Origin: CAYNLK01 sp964398055
GTDB taxonomy: Bacteria; Chloroflexota; Anaerolineae; 4572-78; J111
Direction: 5' to 3'
DNA: 64,000 nucleotides
NCBI GenBank assembly: GCA_964398055.1
Contig: CAYNLK010000024.1
Coordinates: forward strand, 38,170 to 102,169
Position numbers and translations under genes: made by a program. The notes below the pieces were generated by a model. That model ran no database searches and had not been told where the DNA came from. It saw only the letters and a program-made list of their open reading frames with translations. Of the stretch, positions 9,359-16,832 are shown piece by piece. How positions within the stretch are numbered: the stretch's first letter is position 1; each line of letters begins with the position of its first letter.

Positions 9359-9436
9359 AGCAATGAGCAATGAGCAATGAACAATGAGCAAATTTCCATT
9401 ACTCATTGTTCATTATTCATTGTTAATTGTTAATTG
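9359..9436. repeat. Inverted heptanucleotide arrays between mreB and mreC
   Basis: The left arm (9359-9391) is AGCAATG repeated four times plus a partial unit. The right arm (9398-9436) is five and a half units of ATTNNTY (ATTACTC, ATTGTTC, ATTATTC, ATTGTTA twice). The arms are complementary: 13 bp (9376-9388 and 9402-9414) pair perfectly around a 13-nt loop. The array ends two bases before the mreC ATG and leaves no Shine-Dalgarno there. Confidence 0.85.
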
Positions 9437-9438
9437 AT

Positions 9439-10305
9439 ATGGTTGCCGTACGAAACAGACAACTGGTCATAGGTTTGGTATTGGCTCTGCTGTTATTAGG
9501 CTTTGCCCTCGACCGTCTGGGTTATATGACCTCAGTGCGGGCAATGGTGCAGAGTACCCTGGTGCCGTTGCAGGAAGCCATTACCCTGGTGGCTCGAGAT
9601 GTCTCCCAACGGGCCGAAGAAACGGAAAGCATCGAAACGATCCGGGCCAGAAATACCGAGCTGGAAGCGTTAGCCAACCGGCTCATGGTCGAAAATCTCC
9701 GGCTTAAAGAGCTGGAGCAGGAGAATCAAACTCTCCGCCAACTCCTCAACTTCACTCGCAGCAATCCCCAATTGAGTTACGAGCCGACCACCGTGGTCGG
9801 GCGCAGCCTGGGAGTTGATCCCACCAATCTACTCTATTATGTCTATGTAGATATTGGCGCCCGCAATAGTGTGGCTAGAGATATGCCGGTTATTACCGAA
9901 CGGGGCTTGGTGGGCCGGGTGACTGCCGTGGGACCGAAATCGGCCCAGGTATTGCTGCTGATCGATCCGGCCAGCGCGGTCAATGCCATTATTCAGAACA
10001 GCCGGACGACCGGCATTGTCCGGGGCAACATCGATGGCACGCTGACCATGGACCGCATCCCCCCCAATGAGTTGGTCAATCCCGGTGATATCGTCTTGAC
10101 CTCCGGTTTGGGAGGCAATTTTCCTGATAAAATTGTCATTGGGCAGGTTACAGCCGTGGAGCAGCGCGATCAAGATATGTTTCAGGTAGCCCGAATCCGC
10201 CCCACGGTGGACTTTGGTAAATTAGAGACGATGTTAATTATTACCTCTTTTGAGCCGGTCGACTTTGAAGCCGAGCTATTGAAATCTCAGGAGGCAGGCA
10301 ATTAA
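9439..10305 (+). CDS. mreC: Rod shape-determining protein MreC
   Basis: MreC is a bitopic membrane protein that links MreB to the RodA/PBP2 synthase. Residue 1 is taken at ATG 9439 (288 aa). A single hydrophobic segment spans about residues 9-27. A Glu/Leu-rich coiled coil follows (about 55-105), then the beta-domain with the family blocks VVGRSLGVDP, GLVGRVTAVGP, SGLGGNFPDKIVIGQV and PTVDFGKLE. The heptamer array runs up to the start codon, so initiation without a Shine-Dalgarno or by coupling is implied. The gene ends at the start region of mreD. Confidence 0.92.
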   Translation: MVAVRNRQLVIGLVLALLLLGFALDRLGYMTSVRAMVQSTLVPLQEAITLVARDVSQRAEETESIETIRARNTELEALANRLMVENLRLKELEQENQTLRQLLNFTRSNPQLSYEPTTVVGRSLGVDPTNLLYYVYVDIGARNSVARDMPVITERGLVGRVTAVGPKSAQVLLLIDPASAVNAIIQNSRTTGIVRGNIDGTLTMDRIPPNELVNPGDIVLTSGLGGNFPDKIVIGQVTAVEQRDQDMFQVARIRPTVDFGKLETMLIITSFEPVDFEAELLKSQEAGN

Positions 10306-10309
10306 CAGT

Positions 10310-10801
10310 TTGACCCCCTTGCTCATTCTGATAGTGGCCACGCTCCTACAAATGACGCTGTCCCCCTTTATCAAAATCAGCGGAGTCCATCCAGACCTGG
10401 TGCTGATTTTGGTCATCGGCTGGGTTATTTTGCGCGGCCCAAGTGAGGGGCTGGTTTGGGCTTTGATCGGCGGCTTGTGTCTGGACCTGGTTTCCGGGGC
10501 GCCGTTTGGGGTGTTCACGTTCACGCTATTGTTGGTGGCGCTGGTCGCCAGTGTTTCTCACGGTCGGATTTTTGGCAGTAGCATTGTGCTGCCGTTAAGC
10601 CTGACCTTCCCGCTGAGCCTGCTCTTCAACGGTCTGGCGTTGTTGTGGTTGGTGCTCCTGGGCCGGTCTGTGGTTTGGACCGACGCCTTCTTCAACGTTC
10701 TCCTGCCGGTGGCAGTTTTTAATACGGCGGTGATGATGCTTGTTTTTCCACTGTTGTATCTCCTCAATCGTTGGCTGAATCCGCAGCCGTTGACGTTTTA
10801 A
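10310..10801 (+). CDS. mreD: Rod shape-determining protein MreD
   Basis: An integral membrane protein of about 163 residues with five or six hydrophobic segments and the MreD signature SPFIKISGVHPDLVLILV followed by GLVWALIGGLCLDLVSGAPFG. It acts with MreC and RodA in lateral wall synthesis. The start is unclear. TTG at 10310 is 15 nt from a perfect AGGAGG (10289-10294). The in-frame ATT at 10301 is 6 nt from it and overlaps the mreC stop as ATTAA, the usual geometry of a coupled start, so a rare ATT initiation is possible. Confidence 0.88.
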   Translation: MTPLLILIVATLLQMTLSPFIKISGVHPDLVLILVIGWVILRGPSEGLVWALIGGLCLDLVSGAPFGVFTFTLLLVALVASVSHGRIFGSSIVLPLSLTFPLSLLFNGLALLWLVLLGRSVVWTDAFFNVLLPVAVFNTAVMMLVFPLLYLLNRWLNPQPLTF

Positions 10802-10819
10802 TCTTACCGCTCTCTAGAG

Positions 10820-10825
10820 TATAAT
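10820..10825 (+). promoter_or_regulatory. -10 box immediately upstream of mrdA
   Basis: A perfect TATAAT ends 8 nt before the mrdA ATG. No Shine-Dalgarno lies between, so a transcript from here would be leaderless. The -35 region is poor (TTGACG at 10790-10795 is 24 bp away), which lowers confidence. Confidence 0.35.
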
Positions 10826-10833
10826 CTCTGCTT

Positions 10834-13224
10834 ATGACCGAATTTCAAATCCGGGCTAGAACTTACGCTTTTCGAATAGTTGTAATCTTGGCGTTTGGTA
10901 TTCTGGCGATACAGTTGTGGAATCTGCAGGTCGTCCAATACGAAACTTACACCGCCCTGGCCGACGCCAACCGTTTTCGCTTGACCCAGGTGCCGGCTGC
11001 TCGCGGGGTGATGTATGACCGGAATGGCGAGTTGCTTGTCCGCAACCGGCCCAGCTATAACGTAGTGATTATCCCGGCTTACCTGCCCGACGATGACACG
11101 GCCCGGGCTACCGTCTTTGCCCGTCTATCGGAATTGCTGAATTTGCCCATCACCACCCAGGTTGAGCCGGTGGCCAGCCGCAATAATGGTTACTTTCACG
11201 CCATCAACCATCACCAATACAATCGCCAGTTGCCGCGCCAGATTATCAATCCGCGCAGCCGCCAGTATGCTCGAGCTCCGTTGGGTATCCGCGATGCCGT
11301 GAATCAGAACCCCTTTGCCCCTTTTCTGCCGGTAACCATTGCGACCGATGTTGATCCGGTGGTGGTGGCCAAAATTGAGGAAGAGGGTCTGAGTTTGCCG
11401 GGCGTCCTGATCGAGATTGCCCCAACCCGGGACTATTTGTACGGCAAGTTGTTGAGCCACTTACTCGGTTATGTCGGTCCTATTCCGGCTGAACAGTTTG
11501 CTGCCTACCGCAGTCAGGGTTACGACCTGACCGATATTATCGGTTTGTCCGGGTTGGAAACGGAGTATGAAGAGTGGCTGCATGGGGTGAAGGGGCTAGA
11601 GAACATCGAGGTCGATGTGACCGGCCGAAAAATTCGAACCGTCAGCCGGAACATTGAGGCTCGACCCGGCCATAATCTGCGGCTGTCGATTGACCTGGGG
11701 CTGCAAGAGGCCACGGCCAAAGCCCTCCAGGAGGAGATGGATAAGGTCGGTTCCAATCAGGGGGTCGCCATTGCGATGAATCCGCGCAACGGCGAGATTC
11801 TGGCGATGGTTTCGCTGCCCTCTTTTGATAATAATATTTTCTCACGAGGTATCACCCCGCGCGAGTTGTCGCTCTTGAGTGAAGATCCCTGGACGCCGTT
11901 GGTCAATCATGCCATCGCCGGCCTGTACCCCCCCGGCTCCGTCTTCAAAATTATCCCCGCCTCAGGCGCTTTGCAGGAGCGAACGGTTTTCCCTGAGACC
12001 ACCTTTTTTGATGAGGGTATCCTGTACTTGCCAAACCAGTTTGAACCGGACAATCTGGACTTGGCCCAGCCATTCTATTGCTGGCTGCGCAGCGGGCATG
12101 GCGAGGTTAGCCTGGTTTCCGGCCTGGCCTGGTCTTGCGACGTTTATTTCTACCAGGTTGGCGGCGGTTATTACCCGGCCGAGTATGAGGGGCTGGGCCT
12201 GGACCGAATGGTCAAATATGCCGAAATGTTTGGCCTGGGCGCTCCAACCGGCATTGATTTACCCGGCGAGGTTAGCGGCCTGGTGCCCAACAGAAGGTGG
12301 AAACGGTTGAACTACGCCGAGACCTGGTTGACCGGCGATACCTACAATATGGCCATTGGCCAGGGTTTTGTTTTGGCCACCCCGTTACAGGTCTTGAATT
12401 CAATCGCAGCCATTGCCAATAGCGGCACCCTCTATCGGCCCCACGTGGTCAAGGAAATTTTGGACGCCGATGGCAACCTGGTCAAAACAATCGAACCTGA
12501 GGTGATCCGTCAAATTGAGGTTGAGCCTCAATTCATCCAGTTGGTCCGGCAGGGCTTGCAGGCGGTGATCAATTGGGAAAACGGAACGGCTCACGAGACC
12601 TTCGATGTGCCGGGTATCGACGCGTCCGGCAAAACCGGCACGGCTGAGTTCTGTGATCGCTATCCCCAATGTCTCGACCGGGATGGCCGGGTCAAGACGA
12701 GTCACGCCTGGTTTGCTGCGTATGCGCCCACCTATAATCCGGAGATCGCGACCATCGTCTTTGTGTATGGCGGGGGTGAAGGCTCTGCCGTGGCGGTGCC
12801 AGTCACCAACAAAATGCTGCGGTACTATTTCAAGATCGGGGAGGGGGAAGCCCCTACAACTGAGGCGGAGGAAGAAACTGCAACGGCCCTCCAACCGGAT
12901 AGTGTAGTGAGGGCGCGGTTGCTGGGGACAGACAGTTGGCGGGGTGAGACAGCCAGTGTGGCCGGTTATCTGGTGGATGAGCAGGGCCGGGGGATCGCTG
13001 AGGTAACCATTGATCTGATCGCCAACGGTGAGGTTGTGGCTCAAACGGTGTCGGGGTTGAACGGCCAATTTGATTTTACGGAACTCGACCCAAATAAAGC
13101 CGGGATTTGGCGATTGCGTTTGCCCGATTATGCTGACACGCCGCTGTTGCAACTGATCGTCGATGCCGGTTTGCGCTATTTGGTGGAATTTGAGGTCCAA
13201 CCCGGCAACCAGGCTGAGGAATAA
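10834..13224 (+). CDS. mrdA: Penicillin-binding protein 2 with C-terminal beta-sandwich extension
   Basis: The class B PBP transpeptidase of the elongasome; it crosslinks peptidoglycan made by RodA. The protein has 796 residues: an N-terminal membrane segment (about 11-29), the dimerisation domain with RGVMYDRNGELL, and a transpeptidase domain with the SxxK serine in PPGSVFKI, the SxD motif in WSCDVYF and the KTG box in ASGKTGTAE. After the catalytic domain (about residue 655) an acidic linker leads to about 90 extra residues (ETASVAGYLVDEQGRGI, then GLNGQFDFTELDPNKAG) that look like a carboxypeptidase-regulatory/Cna-B-like domain. PBP2 normally lacks this. Confidence 0.92.
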   Translation: MTEFQIRARTYAFRIVVILAFGILAIQLWNLQVVQYETYTALADANRFRLTQVPAARGVMYDRNGELLVRNRPSYNVVIIPAYLPDDDTARATVFARLSELLNLPITTQVEPVASRNNGYFHAINHHQYNRQLPRQIINPRSRQYARAPLGIRDAVNQNPFAPFLPVTIATDVDPVVVAKIEEEGLSLPGVLIEIAPTRDYLYGKLLSHLLGYVGPIPAEQFAAYRSQGYDLTDIIGLSGLETEYEEWLHGVKGLENIEVDVTGRKIRTVSRNIEARPGHNLRLSIDLGLQEATAKALQEEMDKVGSNQGVAIAMNPRNGEILAMVSLPSFDNNIFSRGITPRELSLLSEDPWTPLVNHAIAGLYPPGSVFKIIPASGALQERTVFPETTFFDEGILYLPNQFEPDNLDLAQPFYCWLRSGHGEVSLVSGLAWSCDVYFYQVGGGYYPAEYEGLGLDRMVKYAEMFGLGAPTGIDLPGEVSGLVPNRRWKRLNYAETWLTGDTYNMAIGQGFVLATPLQVLNSIAAIANSGTLYRPHVVKEILDADGNLVKTIEPEVIRQIEVEPQFIQLVRQGLQAVINWENGTAHETFDVPGIDASGKTGTAEFCDRYPQCLDRDGRVKTSHAWFAAYAPTYNPEIATIVFVYGGGEGSAVAVPVTNKMLRYYFKIGEGEAPTTEAEEETATALQPDSVVRARLLGTDSWRGETASVAGYLVDEQGRGIAEVTIDLIANGEVVAQTVSGLNGQFDFTELDPNKAGIWRLRLPDYADTPLLQLIVDAGLRYLVEFEVQPGNQAEE

Positions 13225-13275
13225 GAATAGTGCATCTTGAGCTGCAGGGCCAAAATTTTAAGCCTTAAAATCTGC

Positions 13276-13321
13276 TACTACATATTGTAGTTATTACTGT
13301 TTTCAGGTACAATATGTAGTA
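13276..13321 (+). promoter_or_regulatory. Promoter and paired dyad upstream of minC
   Basis: TACTACATATTGTA (13276-13289) and TACAATATGTAGTA (13308-13321) are perfect inverted copies of 14 bp. Each is itself nearly palindromic, with centres 32 bp (about three helical turns) apart. They cover a likely promoter: TTGTAG (13285-13290), 17 bp, TACAAT (13308-13313). This is the pattern of a dimeric repressor operator pair; a cruciform or hairpin is the alternative. The regulator is unknown. Confidence 0.55.
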
Positions 13322-13351
13322 TATTACCTCGATTATTCATTCTTTTCCATT

Positions 13352-14023
13352 ATGTCCAACGATCGGATAGCGATAAAAGGTACAAGTAGTGGTTTAATTA
13401 TCACCATAGGCAGTGGCCTGTGGTTGGGCTTGGTTGACGAGTTGGACCAGCGGTTGGGTGAGCGCGCCTCCTTTTTCAAAGGGGGGCGGGTGGCTTTACA
13501 GGTTGGCCCCCGTCAATTGACCCAGACGGAGTTGGGGGCGATTGGTGAAGTATTAGACCGTCATGGGGTGACCCTGTGGGCGGTAGACAGCGACTCGCCC
13601 GGTACCCGTGACGCGGCGGCTCAACTTGGCCTGGAGATTGGCTTACCTGACCGGTCGGTGACCACCCCAGCTGATACCACAGACACGCCGGGCGACGCAA
13701 TTGTGGTTAGACGGACGTTGCGCTCCGGACAGGTGATTTACCATCCGGGTCACGTGGTGGTCATTGGAGATGTCAACCCCGGCGCAGAAATCAGGGCCGG
13801 CGGCAATGTGGTAGTCTGGGGCCGGCTCCGGGGTGCAGTCTATGCCGGTAGCGGCGATGATGGCGATAATGCGGTTGTGTGTGCGTTGCAATTATCACCC
13901 ACGCAATTGCGAATCGGCAACTACATTGCTCGCTCGCCGAATGAGGAGACCGGGCAGGAGGTAGGGCCGGAGATGGCTTCGGTCCAAAATAACCAGATTG
14001 TGGCCGAATCCTGGAAGGGTTAA
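13352..14023 (+). CDS. minC: Septum site-determining protein MinC
   Basis: MinC is the FtsZ-polymerisation inhibitor of the Min system. The protein has 223 residues. The N-terminal domain (about 1-100) is divergent, with FFKGGRVALQVG. The C-terminal beta-helix domain that binds MinD is clear: RRTLRSGQVIYHPGHVVVIG, then VNPGAEIRAGGNVVVWGRLRG and ARSP. The spacer from mrdA holds its own promoter/dyad. No Shine-Dalgarno precedes the ATG. Immediate neighbours minD and minE confirm the identity. Confidence 0.92.
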   Translation: MSNDRIAIKGTSSGLIITIGSGLWLGLVDELDQRLGERASFFKGGRVALQVGPRQLTQTELGAIGEVLDRHGVTLWAVDSDSPGTRDAAAQLGLEIGLPDRSVTTPADTTDTPGDAIVVRRTLRSGQVIYHPGHVVVIGDVNPGAEIRAGGNVVVWGRLRGAVYAGSGDDGDNAVVCALQLSPTQLRIGNYIARSPNEETGQEVGPEMASVQNNQIVAESWKG

Positions 14024-14102
14024 TCAGCAATGTTGGCTGACCCTATTTCCATAGCCCCGCTAGCTGTAGTAAAATTTGGCGATGATCATCGTTCATTGAT
14101 AA

Positions 14103-14918
14103 ATGAAAAAGTTGGGTACAGACATGAGCGCAGTCGTAATAACTGTTACCTCGGGTAAGGGCGGGGTTGGCAAAACCACTGCGACCGCCAATTTAGGGGC
14201 AGCCCTGGCGGCCCAGGGCAACAAGGTGGTGGCCATTGACGCCGACATTGGTTTGCGCAATCTCGATGTGGTCATGGGGCTGGAAAACCGGATCGTGTAT
14301 GATCTGGTGGATATTGTTGAAGGCACCTGCCGCTTACGCCAGGCGATGATTCGAGATAAACAGTTGCCCGAACTTTTTTTGATTCCGGCGGCGCAATCCC
14401 GCGATAAGACCGCGGTCACTCCCGGCGATATGATTGAGTTAACTAATCAACTCCGTAGTGAATTTGACTACATCCTGATTGACTCGCCGGCCGGAATTGA
14501 GCAGGGTTTCAAGAATGCCCTGGCTCCGGCCGATCGAGTTCTGATTGTGACCACGCCGGAAGTGTCGGCGGTGCGTGATGCGGACCGGATTATTGGCCTG
14601 ATTGAGGCCGAAGAGAAGGGGCCAGGCGATCTGATTTTGAACCGGTTGCGGATCGATATGGTCAAACGGGGTGATATGCTCAATACCGGCGATGTGATCG
14701 ATATTCTGGCTATCAACCTGATCGGTATCGTGCCGGATGATGAGTCAATTGTAGTATCGACCAATCGAGGCCGGCCGGCGGTACTGGAAAATGGTTCAAT
14801 GGCTGGTCAAGCCTTCAGAAATATTGCCGATCGCTTGATGGGCAAAGATATCCCGTTTATGAATCTTGAAGTCAACGATTCATTTATCAAACGGTTGTCA
14901 AAGTTATTCAAAGGGTGA
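14103..14918 (+). CDS. minD: Septum site-determining ATPase MinD
   Basis: MinD is a ParA/MinD-family ATPase that recruits MinC to the membrane. The deviant Walker A is SGKGGVGKTT, followed by DADIGLRNLDVVMGLENR and DSPAGIEQGF. The C-terminus ends in an amphipathic helix (NDSFIKRLSKLFKG), the membrane-targeting sequence of the family. It has 271 residues from ATG 14103; the second ATG at 14124 gives the more usual N-terminus (MSAVVITVTSGKGG). Neither has a clear Shine-Dalgarno. It is followed 27 nt later by minE. Confidence 0.95.
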   Translation: MKKLGTDMSAVVITVTSGKGGVGKTTATANLGAALAAQGNKVVAIDADIGLRNLDVVMGLENRIVYDLVDIVEGTCRLRQAMIRDKQLPELFLIPAAQSRDKTAVTPGDMIELTNQLRSEFDYILIDSPAGIEQGFKNALAPADRVLIVTTPEVSAVRDADRIIGLIEAEEKGPGDLILNRLRIDMVKRGDMLNTGDVIDILAINLIGIVPDDESIVVSTNRGRPAVLENGSMAGQAFRNIADRLMGKDIPFMNLEVNDSFIKRLSKLFKG

Positions 14919-14945
14919 GTGGCAACCCCATTTTGAGGAAATCGA

Positions 14946-15206
14946 ATGAATATCTTCAATCGATTACTAGGTCGCCGGGAACCGTCCAGTCGTGAGGTCG
15001 CTAAGGATCGATTACAACTGGTTTTGGTGCAAGATCGGGTTAATCTTTCACCTGACAAGATGACCGAATTAAAGGATGAGTTGATTAAGATTATTTCCAA
15101 GTATGTTGAAATTGATCAGGATGGGATTAATATTTCATTAACCAAGAGCGGACGTCGGAGTCGCCTGACGGCCGATATTCCGATTGTTGGGGCCCGTCAT
15201 AAATAA
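14946..15206 (+). CDS. minE: Cell division topological specificity factor MinE
   Basis: An 86-residue protein. The N-terminal amphipathic membrane helix (MNIFNRLLGR) and the MinD-binding region with AKDRLQLVLVQDR are followed by the dimerisation domain (ELIKIISKYVEIDQDGI). MinE stimulates MinD ATPase and drives pole-to-pole dynamics, leaving midcell free for FtsZ. TGAGGAAATCG lies just before the ATG. With minC and minD it forms a complete oscillator set, so MinE- rather than DivIVA-type topology is expected. Confidence 0.95.
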   Translation: MNIFNRLLGRREPSSREVAKDRLQLVLVQDRVNLSPDKMTELKDELIKIISKYVEIDQDGINISLTKSGRRSRLTADIPIVGARHK

Positions 15207-15228
15207 ATGAGCATTGTTTGAGTAGACG

Positions 15229-16329
15229 ATGGATCGTAGAATCTGGCGGCAATTTGATCTGGTGTTAGTGGGTCTTGTCGCATTATTAATTCTATATGGC
15301 GTCATTATGATTTTTAGCGCCAACCAGAATCAGGCAGACCTGAAAGAGTTGTGGCGGTCTCAGTTGACCCGGGCCGTCATTGGTTTGGGCATTATGGTTT
15401 TGGTCGCGGCTTTTGATTATCGCTATTACGCCTCACTCTATAAAATGCTGTATGTGGTGATGCTGGTCTTCTTGGGAACGCTGTTCATTGCCGCCGAATT
15501 AACCGCCGGCACCCTGCGCTGGCTGGACTTCCGTCTGTTCCCGGTGCAGCCAAGTGAGATTGCCAAAATAGTGATCATTATTGTTACCGCCAAAATTCTG
15601 GCCGACCGTGACGGCGAAATGAATAAGCTGCGCAACCTGTTGTTGTCGTTGCTGGTTATTGTGCCGCCAATGGTCCTCATCTATATGCAGCCGGACTTGG
15701 GCACAACCGTTATTATTGGCGTGGTCTGGTTGATTATGGCTTTGGCCGGGGGGATTCACCTGTTTCACCTGGGGTTGCTGGGCTTGCTGGCGCTGCTGGC
15801 CAGCCCGGTAATCTGGCTGACGATGGCCGATTATCAGCGTAGCCGGATGCTGCTGTTTTTAGACCCCCAAAGCGATCCGGACTCGTATTATAACATTCAA
15901 CAAGCCCTGATCAGCATTGGCTCTGGCGGCACTTTGGGCAAAGGCTTCAGCATCGGCACGCAGAATCAACTACACTTTTTGCGGGTTCGCCATACCGACT
16001 TCATTTTTTCGGTCATTGGCGAGGAGTTAGGGCTGCTGGGAGCTTTATTGCTGTTTGTGTTGATTATATTCTTGATTTGGCGCATCATGCGGGCGGCTGA
16101 TTTAACCGGCGATCCCTTTGGCCGCCTTATTGTGGTGGGCGTGGCCAGCCTCATTTTTTTCCAATCTTTTGTGAATCTGGGCGTTAACCTGGGGTTGCTG
16201 CCGGTTACGGGTACCCCGTTACCCTTTGTCAGCTATGGCGGCAGCTCCCTGACCGCGTTTTTGGTTGCTATTGGTCTGGTGCAAAGTGTCCTCATGCGCC
16301 ATAAAGTGCTGGATTTTGAGGAAGTCTAA
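15229..16329 (+). CDS. rodA: Peptidoglycan glycosyltransferase RodA
   Basis: A SEDS-family polymerase of 366 residues with about ten membrane helices. It makes glycan strands with PBP2 in the elongasome. Family blocks: FSANQNQ near the first helix, FPVQPSEIAKI (the RPSE-type loop), MQPDLGTTVII and, at the end, NLGVNLGLLPVTGTPLPFVSYGGSS. Its place beside mreBCD and mrdA, rather than in a dcw cluster, favours RodA over FtsW. It starts 22 nt after minE, so it probably shares that transcript. Confidence 0.92.
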   Translation: MDRRIWRQFDLVLVGLVALLILYGVIMIFSANQNQADLKELWRSQLTRAVIGLGIMVLVAAFDYRYYASLYKMLYVVMLVFLGTLFIAAELTAGTLRWLDFRLFPVQPSEIAKIVIIIVTAKILADRDGEMNKLRNLLLSLLVIVPPMVLIYMQPDLGTTVIIGVVWLIMALAGGIHLFHLGLLGLLALLASPVIWLTMADYQRSRMLLFLDPQSDPDSYYNIQQALISIGSGGTLGKGFSIGTQNQLHFLRVRHTDFIFSVIGEELGLLGALLLFVLIIFLIWRIMRAADLTGDPFGRLIVVGVASLIFFQSFVNLGVNLGLLPVTGTPLPFVSYGGSSLTAFLVAIGLVQSVLMRHKVLDFEEV

Positions 16330-16358
16330 CCAGGCGAGGTGACCCCATTAAAATACGA

Positions 16359-16832
16359 TTGCAATCACTGGCAGAGAAGGTACAGCAGCGCTGGGGTAGT
16401 TGGCTGATTCCTATTTTTGCAGCCTTAGCCTTGATTATGGCTCTGGTGGCCATCGCCAGGTTGGTGTTTCTATCGGGAGCTGTGGAACTCACCAGCAACC
16501 AGTTTGGCACCCAAACCCAAGTTTGGGTGATTTTTATCTTCAATGCCGTCTTTGCCGTCGGCTTTGCTGGCAGCGCCTATGGTCTGTGGGGACGCCGGGG
16601 TTGGGGTCGAGTCTTGTTTCTGTGGGTCATCGGGGCCTGGTCTGTCTTTAATCTGGTGGCCTTATTTATGACCGCTGAGCGCTATGCCACCTCGGAATTT
16701 GTCATCGATCTGCTGCGTTTGGTTGTCGGCTTGTTGGTCTCACTCTGGTATTTCAATATCCCCCGCATCAAAGCTCTTTTTCAGCCTAATTCAGCGGAGC
16801 AACTCGCAACTGAAGGTTATGAGTCTCAATGA
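16359..16832 (+). CDS. Small four-helix membrane protein
   Basis: I do not recognise a family. About 157 residues contain four hydrophobic stretches (roughly 18-40, 50-68, 83-104 and 116-134) and a polar C-terminus. TTG at 16359 lacks a well-placed Shine-Dalgarno. The in-frame ATT at 16347 has GAGGTGA five bases upstream and would give the N-terminus MKIRLQSLAEK, so an ATT start is plausible. It lies between rodA and gltX and overlaps the gltX start by 4 nt (ATGA), so it is cotranscribed with both. Confidence 0.6.
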   Translation: MQSLAEKVQQRWGSWLIPIFAALALIMALVAIARLVFLSGAVELTSNQFGTQTQVWVIFIFNAVFAVGFAGSAYGLWGRRGWGRVLFLWVIGAWSVFNLVALFMTAERYATSEFVIDLLRLVVGLLVSLWYFNIPRIKALFQPNSAEQLATEGYESQ

